Source: Zeimonas sp050187175 (lineage in GTDB: Bacteria > Pseudomonadota > Gammaproteobacteria > Burkholderiales > Burkholderiaceae_E). Taken from it: a DNA stretch of 64,000 nt. Under the pieces are notes generated by a model that was not told the origin of the DNA, ran no database searches, and saw only the letters and a program-made list of their open reading frames with translations. The stretch covers positions 7,582 through 71,581 of the forward strand of contig JBFWXS010000025.1 in NCBI GenBank assembly GCA_050187175.1. The letters run 5' to 3'. Of the stretch, positions 51,940 through 61,039 are shown piece by piece. The translations under genes and the position numbers were made by a program. Position 1 is the stretch's first letter. Each line of letters starts with the position of its first letter.

Positions 51940-52650
51940 ATGCGAGCCGAAGACATCATGACGGCGCCGGTCCTCACGGTGTCGCCCGGCACTGAACTGG
52001 CTGAAGTGGTGGCCATGCTGCTGGAGTACCGCATCGGCGGCGTTCCGGTCATCGACGACGGTCAGCTGCTGGGCGTGGTCGACGAGGGTGATCTGGTGCG
52101 CCGCTGCGAGATCGGCACCGAAGTCCGGCCCGAGGGCCGCTCATGGTGGCGGCGCTGGGTGCGCCCGGACCCCGCGCCGCTGGAGTATGTCCATTCTCAC
52201 GGCCGCTATGCGCGCGACGTCATGAACGGCCATGTCATCTGCGCCGCGGCCGACGCGTCGCTGGCCGAGCTGGCCGACATGTTCGAGGACCGGCGCATCC
52301 GGCGCGTGCCGGTGCTGCGCGGCGGCAAGCTGGTCGGCGTCGTCACGCGCGCCGATCTGGTGCGCGCGCTGGCGCGAGGCGTGACCGTGGCGCGGCCGGT
52401 CCGGCATGGCACCGCCCGCATGGACGACGCGAGCATCCGCAGCCGCCTGCTCGCCGAGCTTTCGGCGCAACCATGGTGGGCCAAGGGCTGGTCCGAAGTC
52501 GACGTCGAGCACGGCATCGTGCGCTATCTGGGTGTGTTCCGCGGCGAGGCCGAGCGGCGGGCGGCGCAGGTCGCCGCGGAGAACGTGCCGGGCGTGCGCG
52601 GCATCGACGACCGGCGCATGCCCTACGATCAGTGGCAGCCGATGCTTTAG
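51940..52650 (+). CDS. CBS-pair plus BON-domain protein
   Basis: The 236-residue protein has two CBS repeats (about residues 1-55, AEDIMTAPVLTVSPGTELAE; and about 88-145, ARDVMNGHVICAAADASLAE). A C-terminal BON domain follows (about 165-230, SRLLAELSAQPWWAKGWSEV, then VRYLGVF and NVPGVRGIDD). CBS pairs bind adenylates, and BON domains bind membranes or other partners. The start follows GAGGAGTGAAGCC. The stop overlaps that of the convergent LysR gene by 4 bases. Confidence 0.88.
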   Translation: MRAEDIMTAPVLTVSPGTELAEVVAMLLEYRIGGVPVIDDGQLLGVVDEGDLVRRCEIGTEVRPEGRSWWRRWVRPDPAPLEYVHSHGRYARDVMNGHVICAAADASLAELADMFEDRRIRRVPVLRGGKLVGVVTRADLVRALARGVTVARPVRHGTARMDDASIRSRLLAELSAQPWWAKGWSEVDVEHGIVRYLGVFRGEAERRAAQVAAENVPGVRGIDDRRMPYDQWQPML

Positions 52651-53561
52651 CGCTTGCGCGCGGCGGCCAGCACGGCGGTGCGCAGGAACTTCACCGCCGG
52701 ATCTCCGGCGACGCGCGGGTGCCAGTACTGGTGTACCGCGACCTCCGGAATCGCCACCGGCAGCTTGACGATCCTGATCGCGGTAATGGGGGCGAACAGA
52801 TCATGGATCTCGCGCGGGATCAGCGCGGCATGATCGCTGGCTGCCACGACGAACGGAATCGCGGCGATGTGCTGCGTGCTTATCCGCACCGTGGCTGACA
52901 GCTTGCGCGAGCGCAGCTGTGCCTGCAGCCAGGCCTGCATGCTCGGCGTCGTGATGGCCTGTACCTGCGGCGTGCGGCTGAACTGACGCAGGCTCATCGA
53001 GCGGCCGATCTGCGGATGATCGCGCCGCACGATGCAGACGTAGTCGCGCCGATACAGCAGTTGCTGCAGCAGATCGCTTCTGGGTTGCGCGAAGTGGCCT
53101 GCCGCCAGGTCCATCTCGCCCGACTCCAGGGCGGCGGCCAGTGAGGCGGGTTCGACGTGCATCGGCGTGAGCCGTGCATGCGGTGCCAGTTCGGCCATGC
53201 GCCGCACCAGACGCGGCAGCAGCGTGATCGCGCCGATCTCGTTCATGCCGATGCGGAATTCACGCTGCGTGCTGGCCGGATCGAAGCTCGACAAGGTGGC
53301 AATCTCGGCCTCGATGATCCGCATCACGCGCGCCGCCGGCTCGGCAAGCCGCTGCGCGAACGGCGTCGGCGCCATCCGGTTGCCCACGCGCACGAACAGC
53401 GGATCGGCGAAGCGCCGGCGCATCCGCTCCAGTTGATAGCTCAGGGCCGACTGCGTCAGTCCCAGCCGCTGGGCGGCGCGCGTCACGGTGCCGTCCTGCA
53501 GCAGCGCCAGCACGGTCTTCAGGTCGGCGACCTGGGGTTCCCGGTTATCGGATTTGTTCAT
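52647..53561 (-). CDS. LysR-family transcriptional regulator
   Basis: The 304-residue regulator has the helix-turn-helix DLKTVLALLQDGTVTRAAQR with LGLTQSALSYQLERMRRRF, and the effector start FRIGMNEIGAITLLPRLVRR. The sequence and the short 13-residue leader recall the NodD/NahR/LinR group that responds to aromatic compounds. It is divergent from an FAD hydroxylase gene 95 bp away, which it probably controls. The dyads at 53571 and 53620 lie between them. Confidence 0.9.
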   Translation of the reverse strand: MNKSDNREPQVADLKTVLALLQDGTVTRAAQRLGLTQSALSYQLERMRRRFADPLFVRVGNRMAPTPFAQRLAEPAARVMRIIEAEIATLSSFDPASTQREFRIGMNEIGAITLLPRLVRRMAELAPHARLTPMHVEPASLAAALESGEMDLAAGHFAQPRSDLLQQLLYRRDYVCIVRRDHPQIGRSMSLRQFSRTPQVQAITTPSMQAWLQAQLRSRKLSATVRISTQHIAAIPFVVAASDHAALIPREIHDLFAPITAIRIVKLPVAIPEVAVHQYWHPRVAGDPAVKFLRTAVLAAARKR

Positions 53562-53570
53562 GACCTGTAT

Positions 53571-53589
53571 TGAAACAATGATCTTTTCA
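53571..53589. promoter_or_regulatory. Candidate LysR operator
   Basis: TGAAA-N9-TTTCA, an inverted repeat of the length used by LysR proteins, lies 10 bases upstream of the LysR start. It is AT-rich relative to the surroundings. Confidence 0.5.
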
Positions 53590-53619
53590 GAGCATCGGAC
53601 CATCTCTAGCATTCGGTCA

Positions 53620-53631
53620 ATCGAATTCGAT
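53620..53631. promoter_or_regulatory. Perfect palindrome before the FAD hydroxylase gene
   Basis: ATCGAATTCGAT is a perfect 12-bp palindrome 25 bp before the hydroxylase start, partly repeated by GAATCGA at 53634. It could be a second regulator half-site; chance is not excluded at this length. Confidence 0.35.
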
Positions 53632-53656
53632 ATGAATCGAGTACGGAGGGGGCTGA

Positions 53657-55297
53657 ATGATGGATGCCGACGTGCTGATCGTCGGCGGCGGGCCGGTAGG
53701 CATGTCGCTGGCGGTGGAGCTGGGCCTGCAGGGCTGCCGCTGCGTGCTGATCGAGCGCGACGACCGCAGCGGTCTGGCGCCGCGCGCCAAGACCACCAAT
53801 GTGCGCTCGCGCGAGCTGATGCGCCGTTGGGGCATCGCCGAGCGGCTGGCGGCGGCCGCGCCCTTCGGGATCGACTATCCGTCGAACGTCGTCTTCGCCA
53901 CGCGGCTGACCGGCCGCGAGCTGGCGCGCTTTTCCAATGCATTCTATTGCTCGCCGGTGCGCGATGACCGCTTCGCCGAGCACGCACAGTGGATCCCGCA
54001 GTACAAGGTCGAACAGGTGCTGCGCACGCGTGCCGCCGAGTTCCCCGGCGTCGAGCTGCGCATGGCTACGCAGCTCGAGGATTGGCGCGACATCGACGGC
54101 GGCATCGAAGCGCGGCTGACCGATCGCCATAGCGGCCGCTCATATACGATCCGCGCGAGCTATTTGGTCGGCGCGGACGGCGCGCGCAGCACTGTCCGCG
54201 AGCGCCTGGGCATTCGCATGCAGGGCGCTTCGCCGCTTTCGCACAATCACAACATCGTGTTCCGTTCGCCGGGGCTGGCGCAGCGCCATCCGCTCGGGCC
54301 GGCGGTGATGTACTGGCTGATTAACAGCGAGGTGCCGTCGGTGGTCGCGCCGCTGGATCGCGGCGACTACTGGACCTTCGGCTGCCCCAAGCTGGCGCAG
54401 GCCGACAGTGCGCCGGCCGATCTGATCCGCGCCGCGCTGGGGCTGGAGATCGACATCGAGATCGTCAGCCGCGACGAATGGACGGCGCATCAGTTGATCG
54501 CAGACCAGTATCGCAGCGGCCGTGCCTTCCTGGTCGGCGATGCGTGTCATCTGCACCCGCCCTATGGCGGCCACGGCATGAACATGGGCATCGGTGACGC
54601 CGTCGACCTGGGCTGGAAGCTGGCCGCCGTGACGCGCGGCTGGGGCGGTGAACGCCTGCTCGACAGCTACGAGATCGAGCGGCGGCAGGTGCACAGGCGC
54701 GTCGTCGACGAAGCCGTGTTCAATCACGGCTACAGTTCGCGCCGCCTGACCGTCGACGGCATCGAAGACGAGGGCCCCGATGGCGATGCCGTACGTGCCG
54801 CCGTGGGCGCGCAGATCCTCGCCACCAAGCGGCGCGAGTTCGATTCGCTCGGCGTGGTGATAGGCGGCGGCTACCGGCACTCGCCGGTGCTGGCGGTGGA
54901 GGATTCAGCGGATGCTCGGCCCACAGCCGCCGCCGCGCTCGCCGAGACGGATTCCTCGACTTACGTGCCCAGCGCTCGCCCGGGTTCGCGCGCGCCGCAC
55001 GCCTGGCTGGCCGACGGGCGCGCAAACGGGGCGTCGCTGTACGACCACTTCGCCGTGGATTCGTTGACGCTGCTGATCATGCACGGCGCCGCGCGCGCGG
55101 CCGCCGATGAAGCGGCCGCGGCGGCGGCAGAGGCCGGCATTCCGTTGCGCGTGATCGAGCCTGGCGGCGTCGATCTGCGCTCGCTGTACGAAGCCGACCT
55201 GGCCTTGATCCGCCCCGACCAGCATGTGGCATGGCGCGGCAGGCGCGCCGCTGATGCCCGCGCCGCGCTGATGCTGGCGTGCGGCCGCGGCCCCTGA
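53657..55297 (+). CDS. FAD-dependent aromatic hydroxylase (MhpA/TfdB type)
   Basis: The 546-residue flavoprotein monooxygenase has the FAD motif VLIVGGGPVGMSLAVELGLQ, then RAKTTNVRSRELMRRWGIAE, the DG motif VGADGARSTVRERLG and GDACHLHPPYGGHGMNMGIG. A C-terminal thioredoxin-like region follows (about 400-546), which is the plan of 3-(3-hydroxyphenyl)propionate, phenol and chlorophenol hydroxylases. It uses NAD(P)H and O2. GGAGGGGGCTGA precedes two adjacent ATGs (53657, 53660). It is divergent from LysR and followed by a TctC gene at 74 bp. Confidence 0.88.
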   Translation: MMDADVLIVGGGPVGMSLAVELGLQGCRCVLIERDDRSGLAPRAKTTNVRSRELMRRWGIAERLAAAAPFGIDYPSNVVFATRLTGRELARFSNAFYCSPVRDDRFAEHAQWIPQYKVEQVLRTRAAEFPGVELRMATQLEDWRDIDGGIEARLTDRHSGRSYTIRASYLVGADGARSTVRERLGIRMQGASPLSHNHNIVFRSPGLAQRHPLGPAVMYWLINSEVPSVVAPLDRGDYWTFGCPKLAQADSAPADLIRAALGLEIDIEIVSRDEWTAHQLIADQYRSGRAFLVGDACHLHPPYGGHGMNMGIGDAVDLGWKLAAVTRGWGGERLLDSYEIERRQVHRRVVDEAVFNHGYSSRRLTVDGIEDEGPDGDAVRAAVGAQILATKRREFDSLGVVIGGGYRHSPVLAVEDSADARPTAAAALAETDSSTYVPSARPGSRAPHAWLADGRANGASLYDHFAVDSLTLLIMHGAARAAADEAAAAAAEAGIPLRVIEPGGVDLRSLYEADLALIRPDQHVAWRGRRAADARAALMLACGRGP

Positions 55298-55371
55298 CAT
55301 TCAGTCGCTGATGCCGGCCTGCGGTCGCTGACGCGCAGCCGGTAATGGAAAACGACAACGGAGGAGAACCG

Positions 55372-56361
55372 ATGAAGATCCAAACCCACGTGAAGCGAAT
55401 CTTTTGCCTCATCGGTCTGATGCTGGCCGCGTCGATCGCCTATCCGCAGACGGCAGACTGGCCGACACGGCCGGTGCGACTGCTGGTGCCTGCCGGCGCC
55501 GGTTCGGTGCCCGACACGATGGCTCGCCTGATCGGCGATCGGCTGGCTCAGATCTGGGGGCAGTCGGTGGTGGTCGAGAACAAAGTGGGCGCCGGCGGCT
55601 TGATCGGCCTGACCACCGCCAAGATGGAGGCGCAAGGACGGCACACGCTGGTGCTCGCGCCGGCTTCCACGCTGGTGGTCACGCCGTTCATGTATCGCAG
55701 CGCGAACGTAGACATCGTGCGCGACTTCGCTCCCGTCGCGCTGATCGGGTTGGGGACGATGATGATCGCCGTGCGCGCCGACTCGCCGATCGGCTCGCTG
55801 TCCGAACTGCTGAAGCAGGCTCGCGCGGAACCAGGCCGCTTCTCGGTCGCCACCACTTCGATGTACTCGCTGCCGCATCTGGCGGTGGGCATTCTCAGCC
55901 AGGCAGCCGGCGTGCCGATTCACACGGTGACCTTCAACAGCAGCAGCCAGGGGGTGCAGTCGGTGATCAATGGCGATACCCAGGTCATGGTCGACGGCAC
56001 GCCTGCCATCGATCCGATGATCCGGGGCAAGCGCATGAAGCCGATCGCCGTATTTACGCAAGGCCGCGCCGCCAACCGTCCCGATGTGCCGGCGGTAGCC
56101 GAGCAGTTCCCCGCGCTGGTGCTGAACGGGTGGCACGGCGTGGTCGCCCCGGCCGACATGCCGGCGGCTGTCATCGCGCGCGTGAACCGCGATATCGGTA
56201 CCGTACTGGCCATGCCCGAGGTCGTCGAGCGTCTCGCGGCGGTCGGCATCACGTCCCGGAACATGAGTCCGGGCGAGTTCGGGACCTACTGGACGACCGA
56301 GCGCGCACGCTGGGAGAAGGCCTTGGGCGACATGGGCGCCAAACCCAGAGCCGCCGAATGA
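55372..56361 (+). CDS. TctC/Bug-family periplasmic receptor
   Basis: The 329-residue protein has a Sec signal (IFCLIGLMLAASIAYPQ), then WPTRPVRLLVPAGAGSVPDT, the hallmark opening of tripartite tricarboxylate carrier receptors. The VVVENKVGAGGLIG and PVALIGLGTMMIAV segments also fit. Such proteins bind carboxylates and are greatly expanded in Burkholderiales, usually without their own membrane genes, as here. GGAGGAGAACC precedes the ATG. The stop overlaps the sulfatase start by 4 bases (ATGA). Confidence 0.9.
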   Translation: MKIQTHVKRIFCLIGLMLAASIAYPQTADWPTRPVRLLVPAGAGSVPDTMARLIGDRLAQIWGQSVVVENKVGAGGLIGLTTAKMEAQGRHTLVLAPASTLVVTPFMYRSANVDIVRDFAPVALIGLGTMMIAVRADSPIGSLSELLKQARAEPGRFSVATTSMYSLPHLAVGILSQAAGVPIHTVTFNSSSQGVQSVINGDTQVMVDGTPAIDPMIRGKRMKPIAVFTQGRAANRPDVPAVAEQFPALVLNGWHGVVAPADMPAAVIARVNRDIGTVLAMPEVVERLAAVGITSRNMSPGEFGTYWTTERARWEKALGDMGAKPRAAE

Positions 56362-57910
56362 GCGCGACCATGAGTTCGAGCCGCCCCAGCTTTGTCTTCA
56401 TCCTGGCCGACGATCTCGGCTGCACGGGCGCGCGCGACGCTTACAGCCGTCCGGCGGACGTCTCGCCGAATCTGGACCGGATGGCGGCGCAGGGCATCCG
56501 CTTCACGCACGCATACTCCAACTCCGCCGTCTGCTCANNNNNNNNNNNNNNNNNNNNNNNNNNNNNNNNNNNNNNNNNNNNNNNNNNNNNNNNNNNNNNN
56601 NNNNNNNNNNNNNNNNNNNNNNNNNNNNNNNNNNNNNCGATCTCGGCTGCACGGGCGCGCGCGACGCTTACAGCCGTCCGGCGGACGTCTCGCCGAATCT
56701 GGACCGGATGGCGGCGCAGGGCATCCGCTTCACGCACGCATACTCCAACTCCGCCGTCTGCTCACCCACGCGCTTTGCGCTGATGACGGGGCGCTGGCAG
56801 TACCGGCTGCGCGGCGGCGCCGATGAACCGATCGGCGATGCGCGCGGCGACAAGATCCTGGGGCTGGCCCCGGAGCATCCGACGCTGCCGTCGCTGCTGG
56901 GCGAGGCCGGCTATCGCACGGCCCTGGTGGGCAAATGGCATCTCGGCTATCCCCCTCATTTCGGGCCGAGGCTGTCCGGGTACCAGGAGTACTGGGGCTT
57001 TCATGGCGGCGGCGTCGACTATTTCGCGCACACGAGCCCGCGCGGCTCGCCCGATCTGTGGGACAACGAAACGCCGATCGAGGCCTCCGGCTATCTCACC
57101 GACCTGCTGAGCCGGCGCGCCGTCGAGTTCATCGACCGCCAGTCGGTGGATCAGCCGTTCCTGCTCAGTCTTCACTACAGCGCGCCGCATTGGCCGTGGC
57201 TGAGCCGCGACGACGCAGCGGAGTCGCTGCGCACGCGCAGCAACGGCGTGCATCTGGACGGCGGCTCGATCGGCATCTATCAGAAGATGATTCATCACAT
57301 GGACGAGGGCATAGGCTGGGTGCTCGATGGGCTGCAGCGGCGCGGCCTCGCCGACGATACGCTGGTGATCTTCACCAGCGACAATGGCGGTGAACGTTTC
57401 TCGAACAACTGGCCGTTCGTGGGCCAGAAGATGGATCTGCTCGAAGGCGGCATTCGCGTTCCGCTGCTGGCGCGCTGGCCGGCACGGATCAAGGCCGGCC
57501 GCGTCAGCCCGCTGCGCAGCCTGACGATGGACTGGACTGCGACCATGCTGGACCTCGCCGGCGCTGCGGCGTCCCCCGGCTATCCGCTCGACGGCGTGGC
57601 GCTGTCGCCGTCCTTTGCCGATCCGTCATGGCAGCGCCCGGGGGATCTGTGCTGGCGCATGAAGCACAGGGGCCAGCGCGCGCTGCTGCGCGGCGCATGG
57701 AAGTATCTGCACGTCGACGCCGCCGATTTCCTGTTCAATCTGGAGGTCGATGCCCGCGAGCGCGCGAACCTGGCGCAGCGCGAGCCGCAGCGGCTGGCCG
57801 AGCTGCGCGCCGCCTGGAGCGACTGGAACGACTCGCTGCCGCCGATTCCGACCGAGGCGAGGGTGGGCAAGCTCTACAGCCATCGCGACATGCCGGTGGC
57901 GACCGCCTGA
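56358..57910 (+). CDS. Sulfatase (alkaline phosphatase superfamily), spans a gap
   Basis: After removing the 100 Ns and one copy of the duplicated 127 bases, the gene encodes 441 residues in one frame. It has FVFILADDLGCTGARDAYSR (metal Asp pair), then the formylglycine motif C-S-P-T-R (C59-R63) in SNSAVCSPTRFALMTGRWQY, then LVGKWHLGY and VIFTSDNGGERFSNN. Cys-type sulfatases need formylglycine formation at C59. The product has no signal peptide, so it acts in the cytoplasm. Coupling to a TctC receptor and an upstream hydroxylase suggests release of sulfate from an imported aryl or alkyl sulfate ester; this is inference. Confidence 0.85.
56411..56537. repeat. Contig-end overlap, copy 1
   Basis: These 127 bases are identical to 56638-56764 across the N-run; an assembly overlap within the sulfatase gene. 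Confidence 0.9.
56538..56637. other. Assembly gap (100 N)
   Basis: Exactly 100 Ns between identical 127-base ends. Collapsing them restores an uninterrupted sulfatase frame, so no sequence is missing. Confidence 0.95.
56638..56764. repeat. Contig-end overlap, copy 2
   Basis: Identical to 56411-56537. This copy continues directly into the formylglycine motif of the sulfatase. Confidence 0.9.
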
Positions 57911-57969
57911 GTCCTCGCCCTCCGTCGCTTGGCCCCGTCAGCCCTCGGCAACGGGGCCGGGCGGTGCCT

Positions 57970-58605
57970 CTATGGACGCCGATCCGGCCCAGCGTGCAGG
58001 TACAGTGCATCCGACCAGGTCGCCAGCCATTGCGGCATGAAAGCCACGAACACGGCTGCGAGCATGCCGGTGACGATGCCGTCGCCCCAGGCCATCAGCC
58101 AGCGCGCGACCAGCGAGCTGCCGAAGTCCACGTCGGGAATCGCATCGCCGGTGGCCGCCTGCAGCAGCCCGGATACGAATACGCACAGCACCGTTGCTAT
58201 GAACGCACGCCCGAACAGATAGACGAACAGCCGTTCGCCGAAGGCGCGGCGCAGCAGGGCGCCGGCGCCCAGCGCCAGCGTCGCGGGCAGCACGCCCTGC
58301 CAGAATGCCAGTGCGACGGCCTGCGCGCCCGACAGCGTCGGCGCGATGAGCCAGCTTGCTGCGGCGACGCCGATCAGCACCGGCACGGCGATCGGCCAAC
58401 CGAGCATCAGCACCACCAGGCAGGCGCCCGACCAGTGGATCTGCGATGCGATCGGCAGCGGGCCCGGCAGCATCCAGACCCACGGCAGCAGCACCAGCGA
58501 GCCCAGCAGCGGGCCCAGGCGTTCGCCATGCGGCATCAGCCGCCACGGTCGCATGGCGAGCGAGACGGCGAGGGCGGCGGCGCAGAATGCGAGTTCGAAC
58601 CACAT
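57970..58605 (-). CDS. CbiM-like/energy-coupling-factor permease-like membrane protein
   Basis: The 211-residue protein has about six hydrophobic helices. Its layout (LGWPIAVPVLIG, then FWQGVLPATLALGAGALLRR, LFVYLFGRAFI and the C-terminal FMPQWLATWSDALYL) resembles a proteobacterial family annotated as energy-coupling-factor transporter permease (CbiM-related). That points to a possible role in metal or vitamin uptake. No ATPase or T-component gene is nearby. The start codon at 58605 has no clear ribosome site; a second frame over the same region is a shadow. Confidence 0.62.
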   Translation of the reverse strand: MWFELAFCAAALAVSLAMRPWRLMPHGERLGPLLGSLVLLPWVWMLPGPLPIASQIHWSGACLVVLMLGWPIAVPVLIGVAAASWLIAPTLSGAQAVALAFWQGVLPATLALGAGALLRRAFGERLFVYLFGRAFIATVLCVFVSGLLQAATGDAIPDVDFGSSLVARWLMAWGDGIVTGMLAAVFVAFMPQWLATWSDALYLHAGPDRRP

Positions 58606-58708
58606 ACGGAGGGGCCGGCTTGATGATCCGGCTTACCGCTCAGCGTAGCATGCGCGCGCTGCCGCTACTAACCGCCGCCGCCCTCCGCCGGTAGCCGCCG
58701 CCCGCCGC

Positions 58709-59803
58709 TCAGAACGCGTGCCGCATCCCCACCGAGATGCCGCGCGTCGACGACGCCGTCGGATCGCGGTTGAGCAGCGCGATGTTCAGCGCTTCGAGCT
58801 TGTAGCCGTCGGCATAGCGGTTTTCGAAGACCGTGAGGTTCAGCGACGTGCGCCTCGACAGCGCGTAGTCGACCGACGCCACCAGCGTGTTCTTGCGGCC
58901 GTCGCGGCCCGCGACGCCGTTCAGCGAGCGGCCGCGGTCGAGGACGTAGTTGGCCTTCAACGTCCAGCTCGGCGACGGCTGCCAGCTCGCGCCTACGCTC
59001 ATCAGCCGGTTCGACTGCGTGCGCTGTGCCGCCTGCGTGCCGTCGATATGGACGTCGGCATACAGCATGTACAGCCGTACCGGACCCACCGGCATGCTGC
59101 CGCCTATCCCCCACATCGTCTGGTCCGGATAGCGCGTGGTGCCGGTTATCGGATTGGCGCCGCGCTGGTTCACGTACCAGCCGCCGATCGAATAGGCAGC
59201 GACGTCGCGGCCGAACTGCAGCGAATAGCTCTTGTCCTCGCCGCTCGAGAAGCCGTAGCTGGCACCGCCGGAGAAGCCGGCCGGCCCGCGCGCGCGCAGC
59301 TTGATGCTGCTGTCGACGCGGCTGTCCAGGCTGCTGTAGCGGTTGCCGTACAGCGCGAACGGCACCGTATGCGCCGAGGTGCCGGCGGTATGGTAGACGT
59401 CCTGGGTCTCGAGCAGCCGGTCGGCGTGCGCGTGCAGCTGGCGGCCGAGCGTGACCGTGACGCTGGGGTTGAGGTTCAGGCCGACGAACGCCTGCCGGTT
59501 GAACAGCCGGTTGCCGGCGCCCGCTACGCCGGTGTCGGTCTTGACGTCGGCTTCGAGCCGGAACACGGCTGCCATGCCGTTGCCGAGGTCCTCCGTGCCG
59601 CGTATGCCGAACATCGACGGACTGAGCAGGTGGTTGGAGACGGTCAGCGTGCTGTTGCCCTGGCTGCCCTGGTTCGTGGTGTAGTTGACGGCAGCACCGA
59701 GCTGCCCGTACAGATGGACGGACGAGGACTGGGCCGAGGCCCCGGTGCCGGCGAGAAGCGATACAGCGGCCAGCGCGGCCGCGTGAGCGGAAGCGAGTTT
59801 CAA
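58709..59803 (-). CDS. Gram-negative porin (betaproteobacterial type)
   Basis: The 364-residue outer-membrane protein has a Sec signal (residues 1-24, ending AGTGASAQ), then SSVHLYGQLGAAVNYTTNQG, and ends in Phe (GMRHAF), the outer-membrane insertion signal. Features of 16-strand porins are seen: FGIRGTEDLGNGMAAVFRLE, RLFNRQAFVGL and the alternating strands that follow. It probably lets small aromatic or organic acids into the periplasm for the catabolic genes around it. A 219-bp region upstream (59804-60022) separates it from the FAH gene. Confidence 0.92.
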   Translation of the reverse strand: MKLASAHAAALAAVSLLAGTGASAQSSSVHLYGQLGAAVNYTTNQGSQGNSTLTVSNHLLSPSMFGIRGTEDLGNGMAAVFRLEADVKTDTGVAGAGNRLFNRQAFVGLNLNPSVTVTLGRQLHAHADRLLETQDVYHTAGTSAHTVPFALYGNRYSSLDSRVDSSIKLRARGPAGFSGGASYGFSSGEDKSYSLQFGRDVAAYSIGGWYVNQRGANPITGTTRYPDQTMWGIGGSMPVGPVRLYMLYADVHIDGTQAAQRTQSNRLMSVGASWQPSPSWTLKANYVLDRGRSLNGVAGRDGRKNTLVASVDYALSRRTSLNLTVFENRYADGYKLEALNIALLNRDPTASSTRGISVGMRHAF

Positions 59804-60022
59804 GCAGAGTCTCCTGGAGTTGGCCGAGCAGGCCGCCGGCGATGGCGGCAGTCGGTGTGGTACTCGGGTGTAGCGGCGAGCGGAGCGCGGACCCGGCAGA
59901 GCCGGGTCCGGCCGATCGCCGTTCAGGAGATTCTGGGAAGAGAGCGGTAAATCGTCTGTCGGGGACTTGCTGCCTGGCGTGTTGTCTTTGCAGCAGCCAG
60001 CCTCGGCGACGCTTGGCGAGGC

Positions 60023-61039
60023 TCAGCGAAGCTTGGGCTGGCGGCGCACGGTGTTGCGCAAGGTTCCAATCCGGTCGAACTCGATCTCGACCACGTCGCC
60101 GTCCTCCAGGAAGCGGCCCAGCTCCAGTCCGCAGCACGAGCCGACGGTGCCGGATCCGATCACCTCGCCGGGATGCAGCGTCTCGTTCTGCGACAGGTAG
60201 GCAATGATCTGGTCGAAGCCGTGCACCATGCCGGCGGTGGTGTTCGACGAACGTGTCTCGCCGTTGACGCGTACTTCGATCCGCAGCGCACGGTAGTCGG
60301 GGATCTCGTCGCGCGTCACGATCCACGGGCCGATGACGTTGCCGGTGTCGAAGCTCTTGCCCTTGGTCGGGCCCATGCGGCCCTCCATCTCCTCGGCCTG
60401 TTTGTCGCGCGCCGAGAAGTCGTTGAAGATGGTGTAGCCGAAGACGTGCGACATCGCGTCCGCGGCCGCGACGTCGCGGCCCTTCTTGCCGATCACGATC
60501 GCGAACTCGCCCTCGTAGTCGAAGTAGTCGGCGTAGGCCGGCCATTGCACCTCGGCGTCCGGGCCGACGACGCTGAAGCGGTTCGTGATGTAGAAGATGA
60601 TGTGCGCGAAGTTCACCGGGTGCGGCGTGACGTCGATGCTGCCGGGCGCGGGCTCGGGCTGGCCGGCGATGCGGGCCTTCATGCGCGCCATGCCGAAGCG
60701 CGCATTGCGCATGTGCTCCTCGAAGTTGTTGCAGTCGCGCACCTGCGGCGGCACTGGGATGGGCGCGAGCAGGCGGACGGCCGACAGCGGCTGCACGAGG
60801 GCCTTGCCGGCTGCGTCGGCGGGCTTGTCCGTGGACCCATCGGCGGCGACCTCGCGAGCTGCGGCCAGCGCGGCGTCGCCACCCTCGATCAGCGCGAGCA
60901 TGCTCGTGAAGGCGGGGTTGTCGCTGCCGTGCTTGCGGCGCCAGGCGGCCTGCAGATCGAGCACGGTGCGAGCCTCGGCGTCGACGATGCCGACCTGTGG
61001 CGCGGCGGACGGGTTCGGAAGATAAGTGGCGAGTTTCAT
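60023..61039 (-). CDS. Fumarylacetoacetate hydrolase-family enzyme
   Basis: The 338-residue protein has the FAH catalytic core: RDCNNFEEHMRNA, then DYEGEFAIVIGKKGRDVAAA (metal Glu residues), FNDFSARDKQ (metal Asp) and a C-terminal GDVVEIEFDRIGTLRN. Such enzymes cleave C-C bonds in acylpyruvates or hydrate/decarboxylate ring-cleavage products. The ATG overlaps the stop of the TetR gene by 4 bases. Unlike the remnant at 23267 it is complete. The exact substrate is unknown. Confidence 0.88.
   Translation of the reverse strand: MKLATYLPNPSAAPQVGIVDAEARTVLDLQAAWRRKHGSDNPAFTSMLALIEGGDAALAAAREVAADGSTDKPADAAGKALVQPLSAVRLLAPIPVPPQVRDCNNFEEHMRNARFGMARMKARIAGQPEPAPGSIDVTPHPVNFAHIIFYITNRFSVVGPDAEVQWPAYADYFDYEGEFAIVIGKKGRDVAAADAMSHVFGYTIFNDFSARDKQAEEMEGRMGPTKGKSFDTGNVIGPWIVTRDEIPDYRALRIEVRVNGETRSSNTTAGMVHGFDQIIAYLSQNETLHPGEVIGSGTVGSCCGLELGRFLEDGDVVEIEFDRIGTLRNTVRRQPKLR

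Noticed and set aside
57938..58603. Alternative 221-codon frame over the CbiM-like gene
   Set aside because: It is Arg/Ala-rich without hydrophobic helices, while the other frame gives a well-formed membrane protein.
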